A DNA stretch of 64,000 bases, from NCBI GenBank assembly GCA_963844435.1, contig CAWJOG010000025.1:1-64000 (forward strand), in the 5' to 3' direction. Below the pieces are notes generated by a model that saw nothing but the letters and a program-made list of their open reading frames with translations, searched no databases and was not told the origin of the DNA. Positions within the stretch are counted from its first letter, which is position 1. Each line of letters opens with the position of its first letter. Origin of the DNA: JBDSLU01 sp963844435. GTDB lineage: Bacteria > Acidobacteriota > Vicinamibacteria > Vicinamibacterales > Vicinamibacteraceae. The position numbers and the translations under genes were made by a program. Positions 54,178-62,431 of this stretch are shown in pieces.

Positions 54178-54380
54178 CGCCCTGGGTAGGTCTCCTGGCT
54201 CGGAGGCTGCTGCGTGGGACACGCAGCGGGTCGCTTCACCTTCCCTGGCTGGAACGTCCGACAGGATCGGACGTTGGCCAAGTGGTTACGAAACGACCGG
54301 CCTCACTCACAGTGGCGGAACCGCGCCGGACTCGCACCGGACTTCCCCGTTATGCCCGTCGTGGGCACCCAAGGCAGGCC
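54178..54380 (-). promoter_or_regulatory. Cobalamin riboswitch
   Basis: Reading the minus strand: GGGTGCCCACGACGGGCA, TAACGGGGAAGTCCGGTGC, GAGTCCGGCGCGGTTCCGCC followed by ACTGTGA, and at the 3' end the B12 box AGCCAGGAGACCTACCC. These are the conserved core elements in the right order and spacing, about 200 nt in all. It begins eight bases after the cobD stop and controls the TonB receptor gene. Confidence 0.93.
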
Positions 54381-54387
54381 GACGATA

Positions 54388-55365
54388 TCACGCTGCGGCG
54401 AGGACGGCCATCGCCAGCAGCGTCGCCAGCACGCCGGTCGCCGCGATCAGCGCGAGCGCGCGGATCAGGTCGCCGCGGCTCGAGGCCGGCGGATCGTCAG
54501 GGCGGCCGATCCACAGCTCGGTGACCAGCGTGCCGCGCAGCCAGATCGGCCCGACCAGTCGCCGCCGCAGCGCGCCGGCCGCCGCGGCTTCACTCCAGCC
54601 GGAGTTCGGGCCCGGCAGGATGGCGTGCTGCCGCGCGCCGACGACGAGGGCGTCGGCCGCGGCGCAGCCGGGAACGACGAGCGCCGTGATCGCCAGGAGC
54701 AGCCAGGTGAGCCGCGCCGGCACGTAGTTCATCACGTCGTCGAGCCGCGCCCCCGCCCATCCGAAGCGCACGTAGCGCGGCGTGCGGTTGCCGACCATCG
54801 AGTCGAGGGTCGAGGCGACCTTGAACAGCGCCAGGCCGGGGACGCCGCCGATCGCGTACCAGCACACGGCGCTGGTGACACCGTCCGTCAGGTTCTCGGC
54901 CAGGCTCTCGATGGCGGCGCGGCGGCAGGCGGCCGCGTCCAGCCGATCGGCGTCCCGTACGACGAGCGCGCCGACCGCGGCGCGCGCGCCGTCGAGATCG
55001 CCGGCGCCGAGCGCGCGCTCGACGCGCCACACGTGCCGCAGCAGATCGCCGAGCGCGAGCAGGCTGTAGACGACGAAGGTGTGGACGATCAGGCCGGCCC
55101 AGGCTGGGCCGCGCGCCGCGGCGAGCACCGCCGCGGACGCCAGCGTCACCCACAGCGCGGCGACGACGATCGTGAGCAGCACGCCGCCGCCGTATCCGTC
55201 CAGGCCGAGGCGACGCAGCGCACGCTCGACGGCGGCGATGGTGGCGCCGATCAGGCGGACGGGGTGGGCCGCGTAGGCAGGATCGCCGATCGCGAGATCG
55301 AGCACGAGCGCGGCGCCGAGGACGAGCGGGCTCGGCGCGAGCGGCGCCAGCCACGCCGGAATCAC
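54388..55365 (-). CDS. cobD: Adenosylcobinamide-phosphate synthase
   Basis: 325 residues, integral membrane (CbiB/CobD family). LVLDLAIGDPAYAAHPVRLI, GAGDLDGARAAVGALVVRDA, AIESLAENLTDGVTSAVCWY, ALFKVASTLDSMVGNRTPRY and GWSEAAAAGALRRRL with GP are typical. Attaches aminopropanol phosphate to adenosylcobyric acid. GTG start overlapping the cbiZ stop (GTGA). With cbiZ it forms a salvage route from cobinamide via cobyric acid. Confidence 0.92.
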   Translation of the reverse strand: MIPAWLAPLAPSPLVLGAALVLDLAIGDPAYAAHPVRLIGATIAAVERALRRLGLDGYGGGVLLTIVVAALWVTLASAAVLAAARGPAWAGLIVHTFVVYSLLALGDLLRHVWRVERALGAGDLDGARAAVGALVVRDADRLDAAACRRAAIESLAENLTDGVTSAVCWYAIGGVPGLALFKVASTLDSMVGNRTPRYVRFGWAGARLDDVMNYVPARLTWLLLAITALVVPGCAAADALVVGARQHAILPGPNSGWSEAAAAGALRRRLVGPIWLRGTLVTELWIGRPDDPPASSRGDLIRALALIAATGVLATLLAMAVLAAA

Positions 55366-56549
55366 GGCGTCGGCCACTTCTCGCGCCAGCCGAGCGCGAG
55401 CGCGGCGGCGACGAGCGGCAGCGGATCGAGCGTCCCGGCATCCTCGCGCCCGGCGTCGCCGGGCGCGCCGTCGACGCGCGCGGCGTGGTGCAGCACCGCG
55501 CGGAACTCGCTCCACCGCGACGGCGCGGCGGCCAGGCTGATCGCCAGCGTGGCCGCCTGCTGCACGAGCGCGTCGGCCGCGATGCTGGCCGGCAGCGTGC
55601 CGTAGCGCACGCGATCGATCACCGAAGCCATCGCATAGGCCGCCGCCGTCACGAGCGGCTCCATCAGCACCGCACGTTGGTTGCGCCGCAGCAGCTCCAG
55701 CGCGGTCGCGTCGAGGTGCGGGGCGACCGCCGTCATCAGCGCCGCTTCGGTGACGCCGAAGCGGCCGAGCGCGTGGCACACGCCGCGCGTGTAGCTGGCC
55801 TCGAGGCCGTTCTGCCAGCGCAGCGCCTCGAGCGTCGCGCGGCGCACGGCGACGCCGATGATCTCGCCCAGCTTCATGTGCGGGCTCGTCGACGTCAGCG
55901 GCGGGGCGCCGCCGGCCGCATCGAGTGGCGCGGCGACGCAGTACTGATCGGTGCCGGTGCCGGTCGCCAGGTCCGCCGACGCGCCGCTCGGGATCGCCAG
56001 CCGCGACAGGGCCGCGCTCTTGGCTTCGGTCATCGTCATCACGGCGCGCGCCAGCGCCGGGGCGGTGAGTGGCCGGCTGACGACGAGCATCGTGTTGATC
56101 GTGCCGGCCACCGCGCCGGCGCGAACGACGCCGTCGGCGCTCTCGCGCCAGCGCGCCGGATCACCGGCGCAGGTCGCGTTGCTGTGCACGCCGGCGGTGA
56201 CGATGGCCGCCGCTTCGACGTCCGCATCGCGCTCGCGCGCCACCGCCACGTAGTGCATGTTGGCCGCGGTGCCCATGACCGCGGTGCTCGCCGCGGAGGC
56301 GCCGATTTCGGCGCAGACCCGCTCGTGATATCGCTCCGGTCCTTCGTCGAGCATCAGGTGCGCGCGCGCCTCGTGCCCCGCGCCCTCGCAGCTCTGATGG
56401 TTCACGAGCAGCCGCACGCCGGCGGCCTCACCGCCGGTGCGGGCCGATGTCGACAGCACGCGATGCGGACCATCGAGCTCGACGACGACGAAGCGTCCCG
56501 CCCGCCGGACGCGCCCGGTCTCGAGCGTCGCCAGCACTTCCCACTCCAT
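55362..56549 (-). CDS. cbiZ: Adenosylcobinamide amidohydrolase
   Basis: 395 residues. TAVMGTAANMHYVAVARERD, AAAIVTAGVHSNATCAGDPA, AVAGTINTMLVVSRPLTAPA and MTEAKSAALSRLAIPSGASA then DLATGTGTDQYCVA are diagnostic of CbiZ. It cleaves the aminopropanol side chain of cobinamide to cobyric acid, which CobD then rebuilds. The second ATG (56549) is chosen because AAGGGGAG lies four bases before it; the first ATG is 15 bases upstream. No cobU/cobS/cobT in the window. Confidence 0.92.
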   Translation of the reverse strand: MEWEVLATLETGRVRRAGRFVVVELDGPHRVLSTSARTGGEAAGVRLLVNHQSCEGAGHEARAHLMLDEGPERYHERVCAEIGASAASTAVMGTAANMHYVAVARERDADVEAAAIVTAGVHSNATCAGDPARWRESADGVVRAGAVAGTINTMLVVSRPLTAPALARAVMTMTEAKSAALSRLAIPSGASADLATGTGTDQYCVAAPLDAAGGAPPLTSTSPHMKLGEIIGVAVRRATLEALRWQNGLEASYTRGVCHALGRFGVTEAALMTAVAPHLDATALELLRRNQRAVLMEPLVTAAAYAMASVIDRVRYGTLPASIAADALVQQAATLAISLAAAPSRWSEFRAVLHHAARVDGAPGDAGREDAGTLDPLPLVAAALALGWREKWPTP

Positions 56550-56667
56550 CGCGCTCCCCTTCATGCCCGTGTGGCCGAAACCGTCATTCTAGGCTGCCTG
56601 TCGGCCGCGCCGGGCGGCGTCGCTCCACCGACATCCCGCTCGGTCGAGCGTCGTTTCTTGGCCATCG

Positions 56668-56684
56668 GTGACGAAAAACGTCAC
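56668..56684. promoter_or_regulatory. Inverted repeat between cbiZ and the zinc-ribbon/TonB gene
   Basis: GTGACG-AAAAA-CGTCAC stands in the 330-base divergent intergenic region (56550-56879). No other gene or riboswitch is seen there. Operator or hairpin; unassigned. Confidence 0.35.
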
Positions 56685-56879
56685 GGTGGCCTGGCTGTCC
56701 CGCGTCACCGGGTGCCGCGCCGGATGCACGGCGCCTCACAGGCCGTCGCGCACCTGCAGCCTCGTCCCGGGGGCTCCCGCCAGCCGCCTCCGCTCCCGGC
56801 CACGTGGCAGGGACCTTGCGACCACGAGTGGCCGGCGAGAAGTGTGAGCGCCCGAAAACCAGGGGACGGAGAGATACGC

Positions 56880-58581
56880 GTGCATTGCGACCACTGCCAG
56901 ACCACCGTTGTCGAGGGCGCGAAGTTCTGTCCGTTCTGCGGCGGTAAGGTGACCGATGCCCCGGTAGCCGACGGGGCCGCCGAGGCGATGGATCCGTCCC
57001 AGGCGCCGACCCTCGTCCTCACCGTCGGCCCGTGTGAGAGCTGCGGCGCACCCTCGCTCCCCGGTTCGACGCTGTGCCTGCCCTGCACGCGCGCGTTCGA
57101 GAGCATCCTCGGCACGCAGCCGGCCGCTCCGGTTGCCGCGGTGACGCCGGCCGTGCCGCCGGTGCCGCACGCCGCCAGTGACGCCGACGCCGTCACCCTG
57201 TTGCAGCCCCAGGCGCCCGTGCTCCCCAGCGCGCCTGGCGGCTCCGCGTCGCCCGACGCCGCGACCGTCCTGAGCAACGCGGTCGGCCATCAGAACGACG
57301 CGCTCGCCGACGAGCCGCTCGCCGACGACGAAGAGTACGAGGACGAGCCCGACGACCTGATGGCCGAGGAAGCGGCCACGGTGCTCACGGCCGCGCCCCA
57401 GCCGCCGCCCCCGCCGGCGCCCGAGCCGGCAGCGCCGGCCTTCTCCGCGACCGATTCGGTGGACTGGTCGACGCCGGCGGCGGTGTCGAACGATCACGAA
57501 GGCATCGTCGCGCTGCCGCCATGGGCCCGCAAAGCCCCCGACGCCGAGGCCGACCCGGCCGCCGACGCGGCGCCCGACGGCCCCGGGGAAGAGCCCGTGC
57601 CCTGGTGGGAGCGCAGCGGGCAGCAGTCGCCGACCGCCGCCGCAAAGCCCGAGACGGCCCGCTACGTTCCGCCGCCCGCCGTGGCACCGCCCCCGTTCGC
57701 CTCGCTCGAGTCGACGCTGGCGCGCCAGGCGATGCGCCCGAAGTCACCCGCCGCGGTGGCGGTTGCGATCCCCGCTGTGCCGCGCGCGTCGGGCGGCAAC
57801 CGCAGCCGGACGCTGGTCATCGGCGCCGCCCTGGCCGGCGTGGCCGCGATCGGGACGCCCGTGATGTGGAAGCTGGCCTTCGCGAGCCGGCCCACCGTCG
57901 TGAGCGCGCTGCCGATCGAACCGGCTGCCGCACCGGAACCCGCCGCGCCCCGCCCCGAGCGCGTGCACGGCACGCCGGCCGCGGCGCCGGCGCCCGCCGC
58001 CCCGCGCGTCTATCAGGATCTGCAGCCGCTCGCGCCTGAACCGGCCGCCCCCTCTGCTCCCGTCGCCGCCGCCGCGCCGGCCACCACGCGCGCGACGCCG
58101 AAGGCGGCACCGAAGAAGCCCGCCGTCGCGACCGCACCCGTGCCCGTCGCCGCTCCCGCCGCCGCGCCGGCGCCGGCGCCGCTGCTCGTCGCGACGCCGC
58201 CGCCGGTGGTCGCTGCGCCCACCGCCGCCGCGCGGCCGCCGGCGTCCGTGCAGGCTGAAGCGGTCCCCCTCGGCCAGATCTTCGAGGTGTCGCAGGTCGA
58301 AGCGCGCCCGTCGGTGACCACACGGTTCGATCCCGTCCTGCCGGCGCGCCTCAATGGCTCGACGAGCCCAGCTGGTGGTGATCGTGCGTGTGCTGGTGTC
58401 GCCCAGCGGCCGGCCCGTGGAGTCGTCGCCGGTGAAGAACCCGAGCAACGATCCCGGCCTCGGCGCCGCGGCCGCCGCCACGGTGCGTCAGTGGAGCTTC
58501 GCGCCGGCGAGGAAGAAGGGCCAGCCCGTGAGCTGCTGGGTGAACGTCGGCGTGGTGTTCAAGGCCGCGTCCGGCAACTAG
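56880..58581 (+). CDS. Zinc-ribbon membrane protein with TonB C-terminal domain (one frameshift)
   Basis: About 567 residues. Two N-terminal zinc ribbons (CDHCQTTVVEGAKFCPFCGG; CESCGAPSLPGSTLCLPC), about 250 residues of acidic then Pro/Ala-rich linker, one membrane helix (TLVIGAALAGVAAIGTPVMW), a second Ala/Pro-rich periplasmic linker, and, after a one-base shift near 58365, a TonB C-terminal domain (VVIVRVLVSPSGRPVESSPV, AAAAATVRQWSFAPARKKGQ). GTG start behind GGGGACGGAGAG. The layout suggests a TonB-like energy transducer or stress sensor with a cytoplasmic metal-binding head; role unknown. Confidence 0.75.
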
Positions 58582-58598
58582 CCGTTCCGGCCGCGGCC

Positions 58599-59642
58599 TC
58601 ACGCGAGCCGACGCGAGTACAGCGCGACCAGGGCGGCGCCGATCGCCTGCGACAGGTCGCCCAGCGCCGCTTCCACCACCGTGAGGCGCTGCTTCTGTGC
58701 GCTCCACAGGAACGGCGCCGCGGCGTCGCGCATGACCTGCAGGTAGCGCTGGCGGAACGCGGCCGTCGTCGCGTCCGGATCCATCAGCCCGCCGCCGATC
58801 ACGACGTACTCCGGATCGAGCGCCATCGCCAGCATGGCGACGAACAGGCCCATCGCCCTGGCCTGGAAGTCGAAGATCTCCGTCGCCAGCGCGTCGCCCT
58901 CCTGAGCCAGCCCGCGCAGCGCGAAGGCGCGCTCCTTCATCGGCAGCGGCGATCGCGCGAGGGCGTGATCCGGGTGAGCCGCGAGGCCGCGGGCGAGGAG
59001 CGCCGGCAGGCCCGCCAGGCTCGTGTACATCTCGACGCAGCCCCACGTCCGGCCGCAGCCGCAGGTGAGCGGCTCGACGCCGAGCAGGTGCAGCGGCGCC
59101 GGCATGTGCGACGCCTCCATCCCGGCGAGCGTGTCGCCTTCGAGCGGCAGGCCGTTCCGGTCGACGAACGCGCAGCCGAGGCCCGAGCCGGGCGCGAGCA
59201 TCACCACCGTCGACGATCCCGTGCCGCCGCGCACGCGCTGCGCCTCGGCGACGCCGCCCATGTTGCCGTCGTTGCCGACGACCAGCGGGATCGGCCGGCC
59301 CGCCCGCGTCGTCAGCGCATCGCCATAGTGCTGCAGCACGTCGTAGCCGACGAAGCTGGCCGGGAAGTTGGGGCCCTTGTCCATGACGCCGTAGCGCTGC
59401 TGCGGACCGGCGATGGCCACGCCGACGCCCTGCACCTGCGACCACGTCAGGCCGTTGTCGGCGAGGTAGATCGCGACGGACTCGACCCAGCCGGCGACGA
59501 CCGCGTCGGGGCCGGCCGAGGCGTTGGTCGGGCGCTGCAGCAGCTTGGTGGAGACCGTGGATCCGTCGGCCCAGACGCCGCCGACCTTCGAGGTGGTGGC
59601 GCCGCCGTCGGTGCCGATGAAGACGTGGCGTGGATCAGTCAT
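58599..59642 (-). CDS. ROK/BadF-type sugar kinase
   Basis: 347 residues. The phosphate loop GTDGGATTSKVGGVWADGST, PLVVGNDGNMGGVAEAQRVR with the catalytic Asp, VVMLAPGSGLGCAFVDRNGL, EASHMPAPLHLLG and the zinc motif CGCGRTWGCVEMYTS place it in the ROK family. Phosphorylates a hexose or amino sugar, most likely glucose or N-acetylglucosamine. The downstream ATG (59642, before TDPRHVFIGTDGG) is preferred. Confidence 0.88.
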   Translation of the reverse strand: MTDPRHVFIGTDGGATTSKVGGVWADGSTVSTKLLQRPTNASAGPDAVVAGWVESVAIYLADNGLTWSQVQGVGVAIAGPQQRYGVMDKGPNFPASFVGYDVLQHYGDALTTRAGRPIPLVVGNDGNMGGVAEAQRVRGGTGSSTVVMLAPGSGLGCAFVDRNGLPLEGDTLAGMEASHMPAPLHLLGVEPLTCGCGRTWGCVEMYTSLAGLPALLARGLAAHPDHALARSPLPMKERAFALRGLAQEGDALATEIFDFQARAMGLFVAMLAMALDPEYVVIGGGLMDPDATTAAFRQRYLQVMRDAAAPFLWSAQKQRLTVVEAALGDLSQAIGAALVALYSRRLA

Positions 59643-59663
59643 GGTGGATGGCCCGAACATATC

Positions 59664-60034
59664 TCAAAGACCGTGCGTCGCGCGCAGCGTGGCGACCAGC
59701 GCCGCCGCGACCGCGGCCAGGCCCGCGGCCACGTACCAGCGGAACGTGCCGCGGCCGATCGTCACGGCGATCGTCAGCTTGAGCACGGTGTTCGAGACGA
59801 CGCCGATGGCGATCGCGGCAACCGCCGCCTCGACGGCGAGGCCCTCGCGCGACTGGCGTCGAGGGTCCAGAGCCAGCCGGCGATGGCGCCAATGAGCCCG
59901 ATGCAGGTAAAGGTGCGGAGCCCGCCGAAGCGCGCGGCACGGCCGGGCGCCTGAGCCGACCACTGGCGCTCCAGGCCGACCGCCGCGCCGGTGAGGGCGC
60001 CGGCGATCAGCCGCAGCGTGACGTCGTCGATCAC
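59664..60034 (-). pseudogene. MgtC/SapB-DUF4010 family protein with internal deletion and frameshift
   Basis: The first 60 residues (LRLIAGALTGAAVGLERQWS, RFGGLRTFTCIGLIGAIAGW) are the MgtC N-terminus. The sequence then jumps, with a frame change near 59855, to GLAVEAAVAAIAIGVVSNTV, LKLTIAVTIGRGTFRWYVAA, which is the end of the C-terminal DUF4010 part. Full proteins have about 420 residues; this has 123, so about 300 internal residues are missing while both ends survive. Probably inactive. Confidence 0.7.
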
Positions 60035-60062
60035 GAGGATGCCCGCGCCGGGATGACCGTCG

Positions 60063-61382
60063 TCACCCGATCCGGTAGAGGCGCGTGCGTGAGCGCAGGA
60101 AGAGGGCGCCGCCGGCCGCCGCGGGCGAGGCCATGAAGCCGTCGCCGAGCTGATTCTCGGCCAGCACCTTGAACGCCGGCCCGGCTTCGATCACCGTCGT
60201 CTTGCCGTCCTCGCTGAAGAAGTAGACGCGGTTGCCCGAGACGAGCGGCGACGCCGAGAACGTGCCGCCGATGCGCGACGTCCAGACGACTGTGCCTTTC
60301 GTGGCGTCGACGGCCTGCGCGACGCCGGCGTCGGTGACCATGAAGACCAGATTGCCGACCAGCGCCAGCGACGGCTTGTTGGGAATGCCGCGATCGAGCC
60401 GCCAGGCGACGTGCGTCGTGGTGACGTCGCCGCGGCCGTCCGGGCGGATGGCGATCAGGCCGCCCTTCGGAAAGCCGGTCGGGACGAAGACGAGGCCGTG
60501 ACCGACCACGGGCCGTGTGCTCCCCGAGTGCGCGCTGCGATCCTCGACGCGCCAGAGCTCCTTGCCGGTCATCGGATCGTAGCCGTAGGTGGCCTTCGAT
60601 CCGGTGCTGATGATCACCGGCGCGCCGCCGACCTCGATCACGTGCGGCGTGGCGAACGCCTTGCGCATGTCGCCCTCGGCCTCGATGGTGCCGTCCGGCT
60701 TCAGATCCTTGAACTCGATCGAGCGCTCGGTGCGCCACAGGGTCTTGCCGGTCTTCGTGTCGAGCGCGACCACGAACTGATGATCGCTGCCGTCGAAGTG
60801 CATGATCAGCCGATCGCGGAAAACGATCGGCGACGAGCCGGCGCCGCGGAAGTGGTTGCACTCGAAGTCGCGGCGCGTCCACAGCACGGCGCCGGTCTTG
60901 GCGTCGAGCGCGGCGGTGCCGGGCGATCCGAACGTGACGTAGACGCGGCCGCCGTCCGCGACCGGTGTCGGCGAGCCGTAGGTGTTGAAGGGGTGCGCGT
61001 ACTGCGGCGTCGCCACCTCGAACAGCGTCGTGTCCTGCACGATCTTGCCGCTCTCGCGATCGACGGCGACGACGCCGAGGGTCTTGCCGTCCGGTGTCGC
61101 GGTCGTGAGCCAGACGCGAGACCCGACCACGATCGGTGACGACCAGGCACGGCCGTGGATCGCCGTCTGCCACGTCACGCGTTCGGTCTCCGACCACGTG
61201 AGCGGCAGGCCGGGCGGCGCGACGCCCTGGCCATCGGGCCCCCGGAACTGCGGCCAGTCGTCGGCGGCCCCGCGCAGGGCCGCGCCAGAGAGACACGTCA
61301 CCGCCACCAGGCCGAGTACCCAGGTCGCTGCGCATGGCCGCCAGTATAGGACTCCGCGAACGACTCCGGAGTCCTCCCGCAA
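60063..61382 (-). CDS. Exported PQQ-type beta-propeller protein
   Basis: 439 codons from a TTG at 61382. Repeats of the form DDWPQFRGPDGQGVAPPGLP, VWLTTATPDGKTLGVVAVDR, SPGTAALDAKTGAVLWTRRD, YDPMTGKELWRVEDRSAHSG and VDATKGTVVWTSRIGGTFSA build an eight-bladed PQQ/BamB-like propeller. The N-terminus should be a signal peptide (WVLGLVAVTCLSGAAL). No good in-frame start precedes it; an ATG at 61335 lies seven bases after a TATACT box but in another frame, so a one-base error near 61318 may hide the true start (MRSD...WVLGLVAV). Divergent from apbE with shared palindromes between. Confidence 0.82.
   Translation of the reverse strand: MREDSGVVRGVLYWRPCAATWVLGLVAVTCLSGAALRGAADDWPQFRGPDGQGVAPPGLPLTWSETERVTWQTAIHGRAWSSPIVVGSRVWLTTATPDGKTLGVVAVDRESGKIVQDTTLFEVATPQYAHPFNTYGSPTPVADGGRVYVTFGSPGTAALDAKTGAVLWTRRDFECNHFRGAGSSPIVFRDRLIMHFDGSDHQFVVALDTKTGKTLWRTERSIEFKDLKPDGTIEAEGDMRKAFATPHVIEVGGAPVIISTGSKATYGYDPMTGKELWRVEDRSAHSGSTRPVVGHGLVFVPTGFPKGGLIAIRPDGRGDVTTTHVAWRLDRGIPNKPSLALVGNLVFMVTDAGVAQAVDATKGTVVWTSRIGGTFSASPLVSGNRVYFFSEDGKTTVIEAGPAFKVLAENQLGDGFMASPAAAGGALFLRSRTRLYRIG
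61343..61348 (-). promoter_or_regulatory. Possible -10 element of the beta-propeller gene
   Basis: TATACT on the minus strand ends seven bases before an ATG at 61335. A GACTCC half-site overlaps its upstream side. Confidence 0.4.
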
Positions 61383-61427
61383 CCGACTCCGGAGTCGTCG
61401 TATATGGTATATGATGCCTCGACTCCG
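61350..61427. promoter_or_regulatory. GACTCCGGAGTC palindromes in the divergent propeller/apbE region
   Basis: Two perfect copies at 61362-61373 and 61385-61396, with half-sites GACTCCG at 61350-61356 and 61421-61427. The 12-mer is the same as at 8058. The AT-rich TATATGGTATATG stretch next to it (61400-61412) is a likely apbE promoter, so a bound protein could control both genes. Confidence 0.6.
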
Positions 61428-61429
61428 AC

Positions 61430-62431
61430 ATGCTCGTCGATCGCCGAACGCTCCTGTCGCGTGGGCCTTCCCTGCCGCGGACGTCGCCCCCGACCGCGGA
61501 CGTGTGGCTGCGCGTCCATCGCGCTGCGATGGCGTGCCGCTTCGAGGTGCTGCTCTCCGGCGAGGATCGGCGGCACACGGCGTCGGCGCACGACGCCTTG
61601 CGTGAGGCCGATCGACTCGACGCGGCGTGGTCGATCTACCGGGACGACAGCGTCGTCTCGATCCTCAATCGCGAGGCGGCGAGCGCGCCGGTGCAGGTCG
61701 ATGCCGAGCTGTTCGCGCTGCTCGCCCGCGCCGAGGACCTCTGGCGGCGGACCGACGGCGCCTTCGACATCACCACCACGCCGCTGTCGCGCTGCTGGGG
61801 GTTCGTCGCGCGCGACGGCCGGGTGCCCGATGACGCCGCGATCGACGAGGCGCGCGCCGTCGTCGGCCTCGATCGCGTGACGCTCGACCCCGCCGCGCGC
61901 ACCGTCCATTTCCGCGTCCGCGGCGCCGAACTGAATCTCGGTGCGATCGGCAAGGGCGCGGCGGTGGACGCGATCGCCGGCCAGCTCGCGCGGCGCGGCG
62001 TCCATCACGCGCTGGTCTCCGCCGCCGGCAGCAGCGCGCGCGCGATCGGCGGGCGCGACGGCGGCTTCGCGGTGGACGTCACGTCGCCGCTTGCCGACCG
62101 ACCCCTCGCCCGCCTCCGCCTGCGCCGCGGCGCGCTCGGCACCAGCGGCATCGGCCTGCAGTCGGTCGTCCAGGACGGGCGCCGCTTCGGCCACGTCATC
62201 GATCCGCGGACCGGCTGGCCGGCGGCGGGCGTCGTGAGCGCCACCGTCGTCGCCGCCGACGCCGCCACCGCGGATGCGTTGTCGACCGCGATGCTGATCG
62301 GCGGGCCGCCGCTCGCCGAACGCTACTGCGCGGCGTACCCGGACACGCTCGTGCTCCTCACCACCGACGACCTGCGCACCGTGCGCTTCGGCGCCTCGCG
62401 CGCCGCGATCGTGGAGGCTCCGTGCACCTGA
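61430..62431 (+). CDS. apbE: FAD:protein FMN transferase
   Basis: 333 residues. AMACRFEVLLSGEDRRHTAS, DRLDAAWSIYRDDSVVSILN, WRRTDGAFDITTTPLSRCWG, NLGAIGKGAAVDAIAGQLAR and the Asp/Thr-rich end HVIDPRTGWPAAGVVSATVV, ADALSTAMLIGG match ApbE. It flavinylates a Thr in partner proteins (Rnf/Nqr or extracellular reductases); no partner is in view. Its last ten bases overlap the next gene. No obvious signal peptide. Confidence 0.92.
   Translation: MLVDRRTLLSRGPSLPRTSPPTADVWLRVHRAAMACRFEVLLSGEDRRHTASAHDALREADRLDAAWSIYRDDSVVSILNREAASAPVQVDAELFALLARAEDLWRRTDGAFDITTTPLSRCWGFVARDGRVPDDAAIDEARAVVGLDRVTLDPAARTVHFRVRGAELNLGAIGKGAAVDAIAGQLARRGVHHALVSAAGSSARAIGGRDGGFAVDVTSPLADRPLARLRLRRGALGTSGIGLQSVVQDGRRFGHVIDPRTGWPAAGVVSATVVAADAATADALSTAMLIGGPPLAERYCAAYPDTLVLLTTDDLRTVRFGASRAAIVEAPCT

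Noticed and set aside
55485..59954. A 1489-codon open frame across cbiZ, the zinc-ribbon gene and the ROK gene
   Set aside because: Only the stretch from 56880 to about 58365 is real coding sequence; the rest is antisense to cbiZ and ROK.
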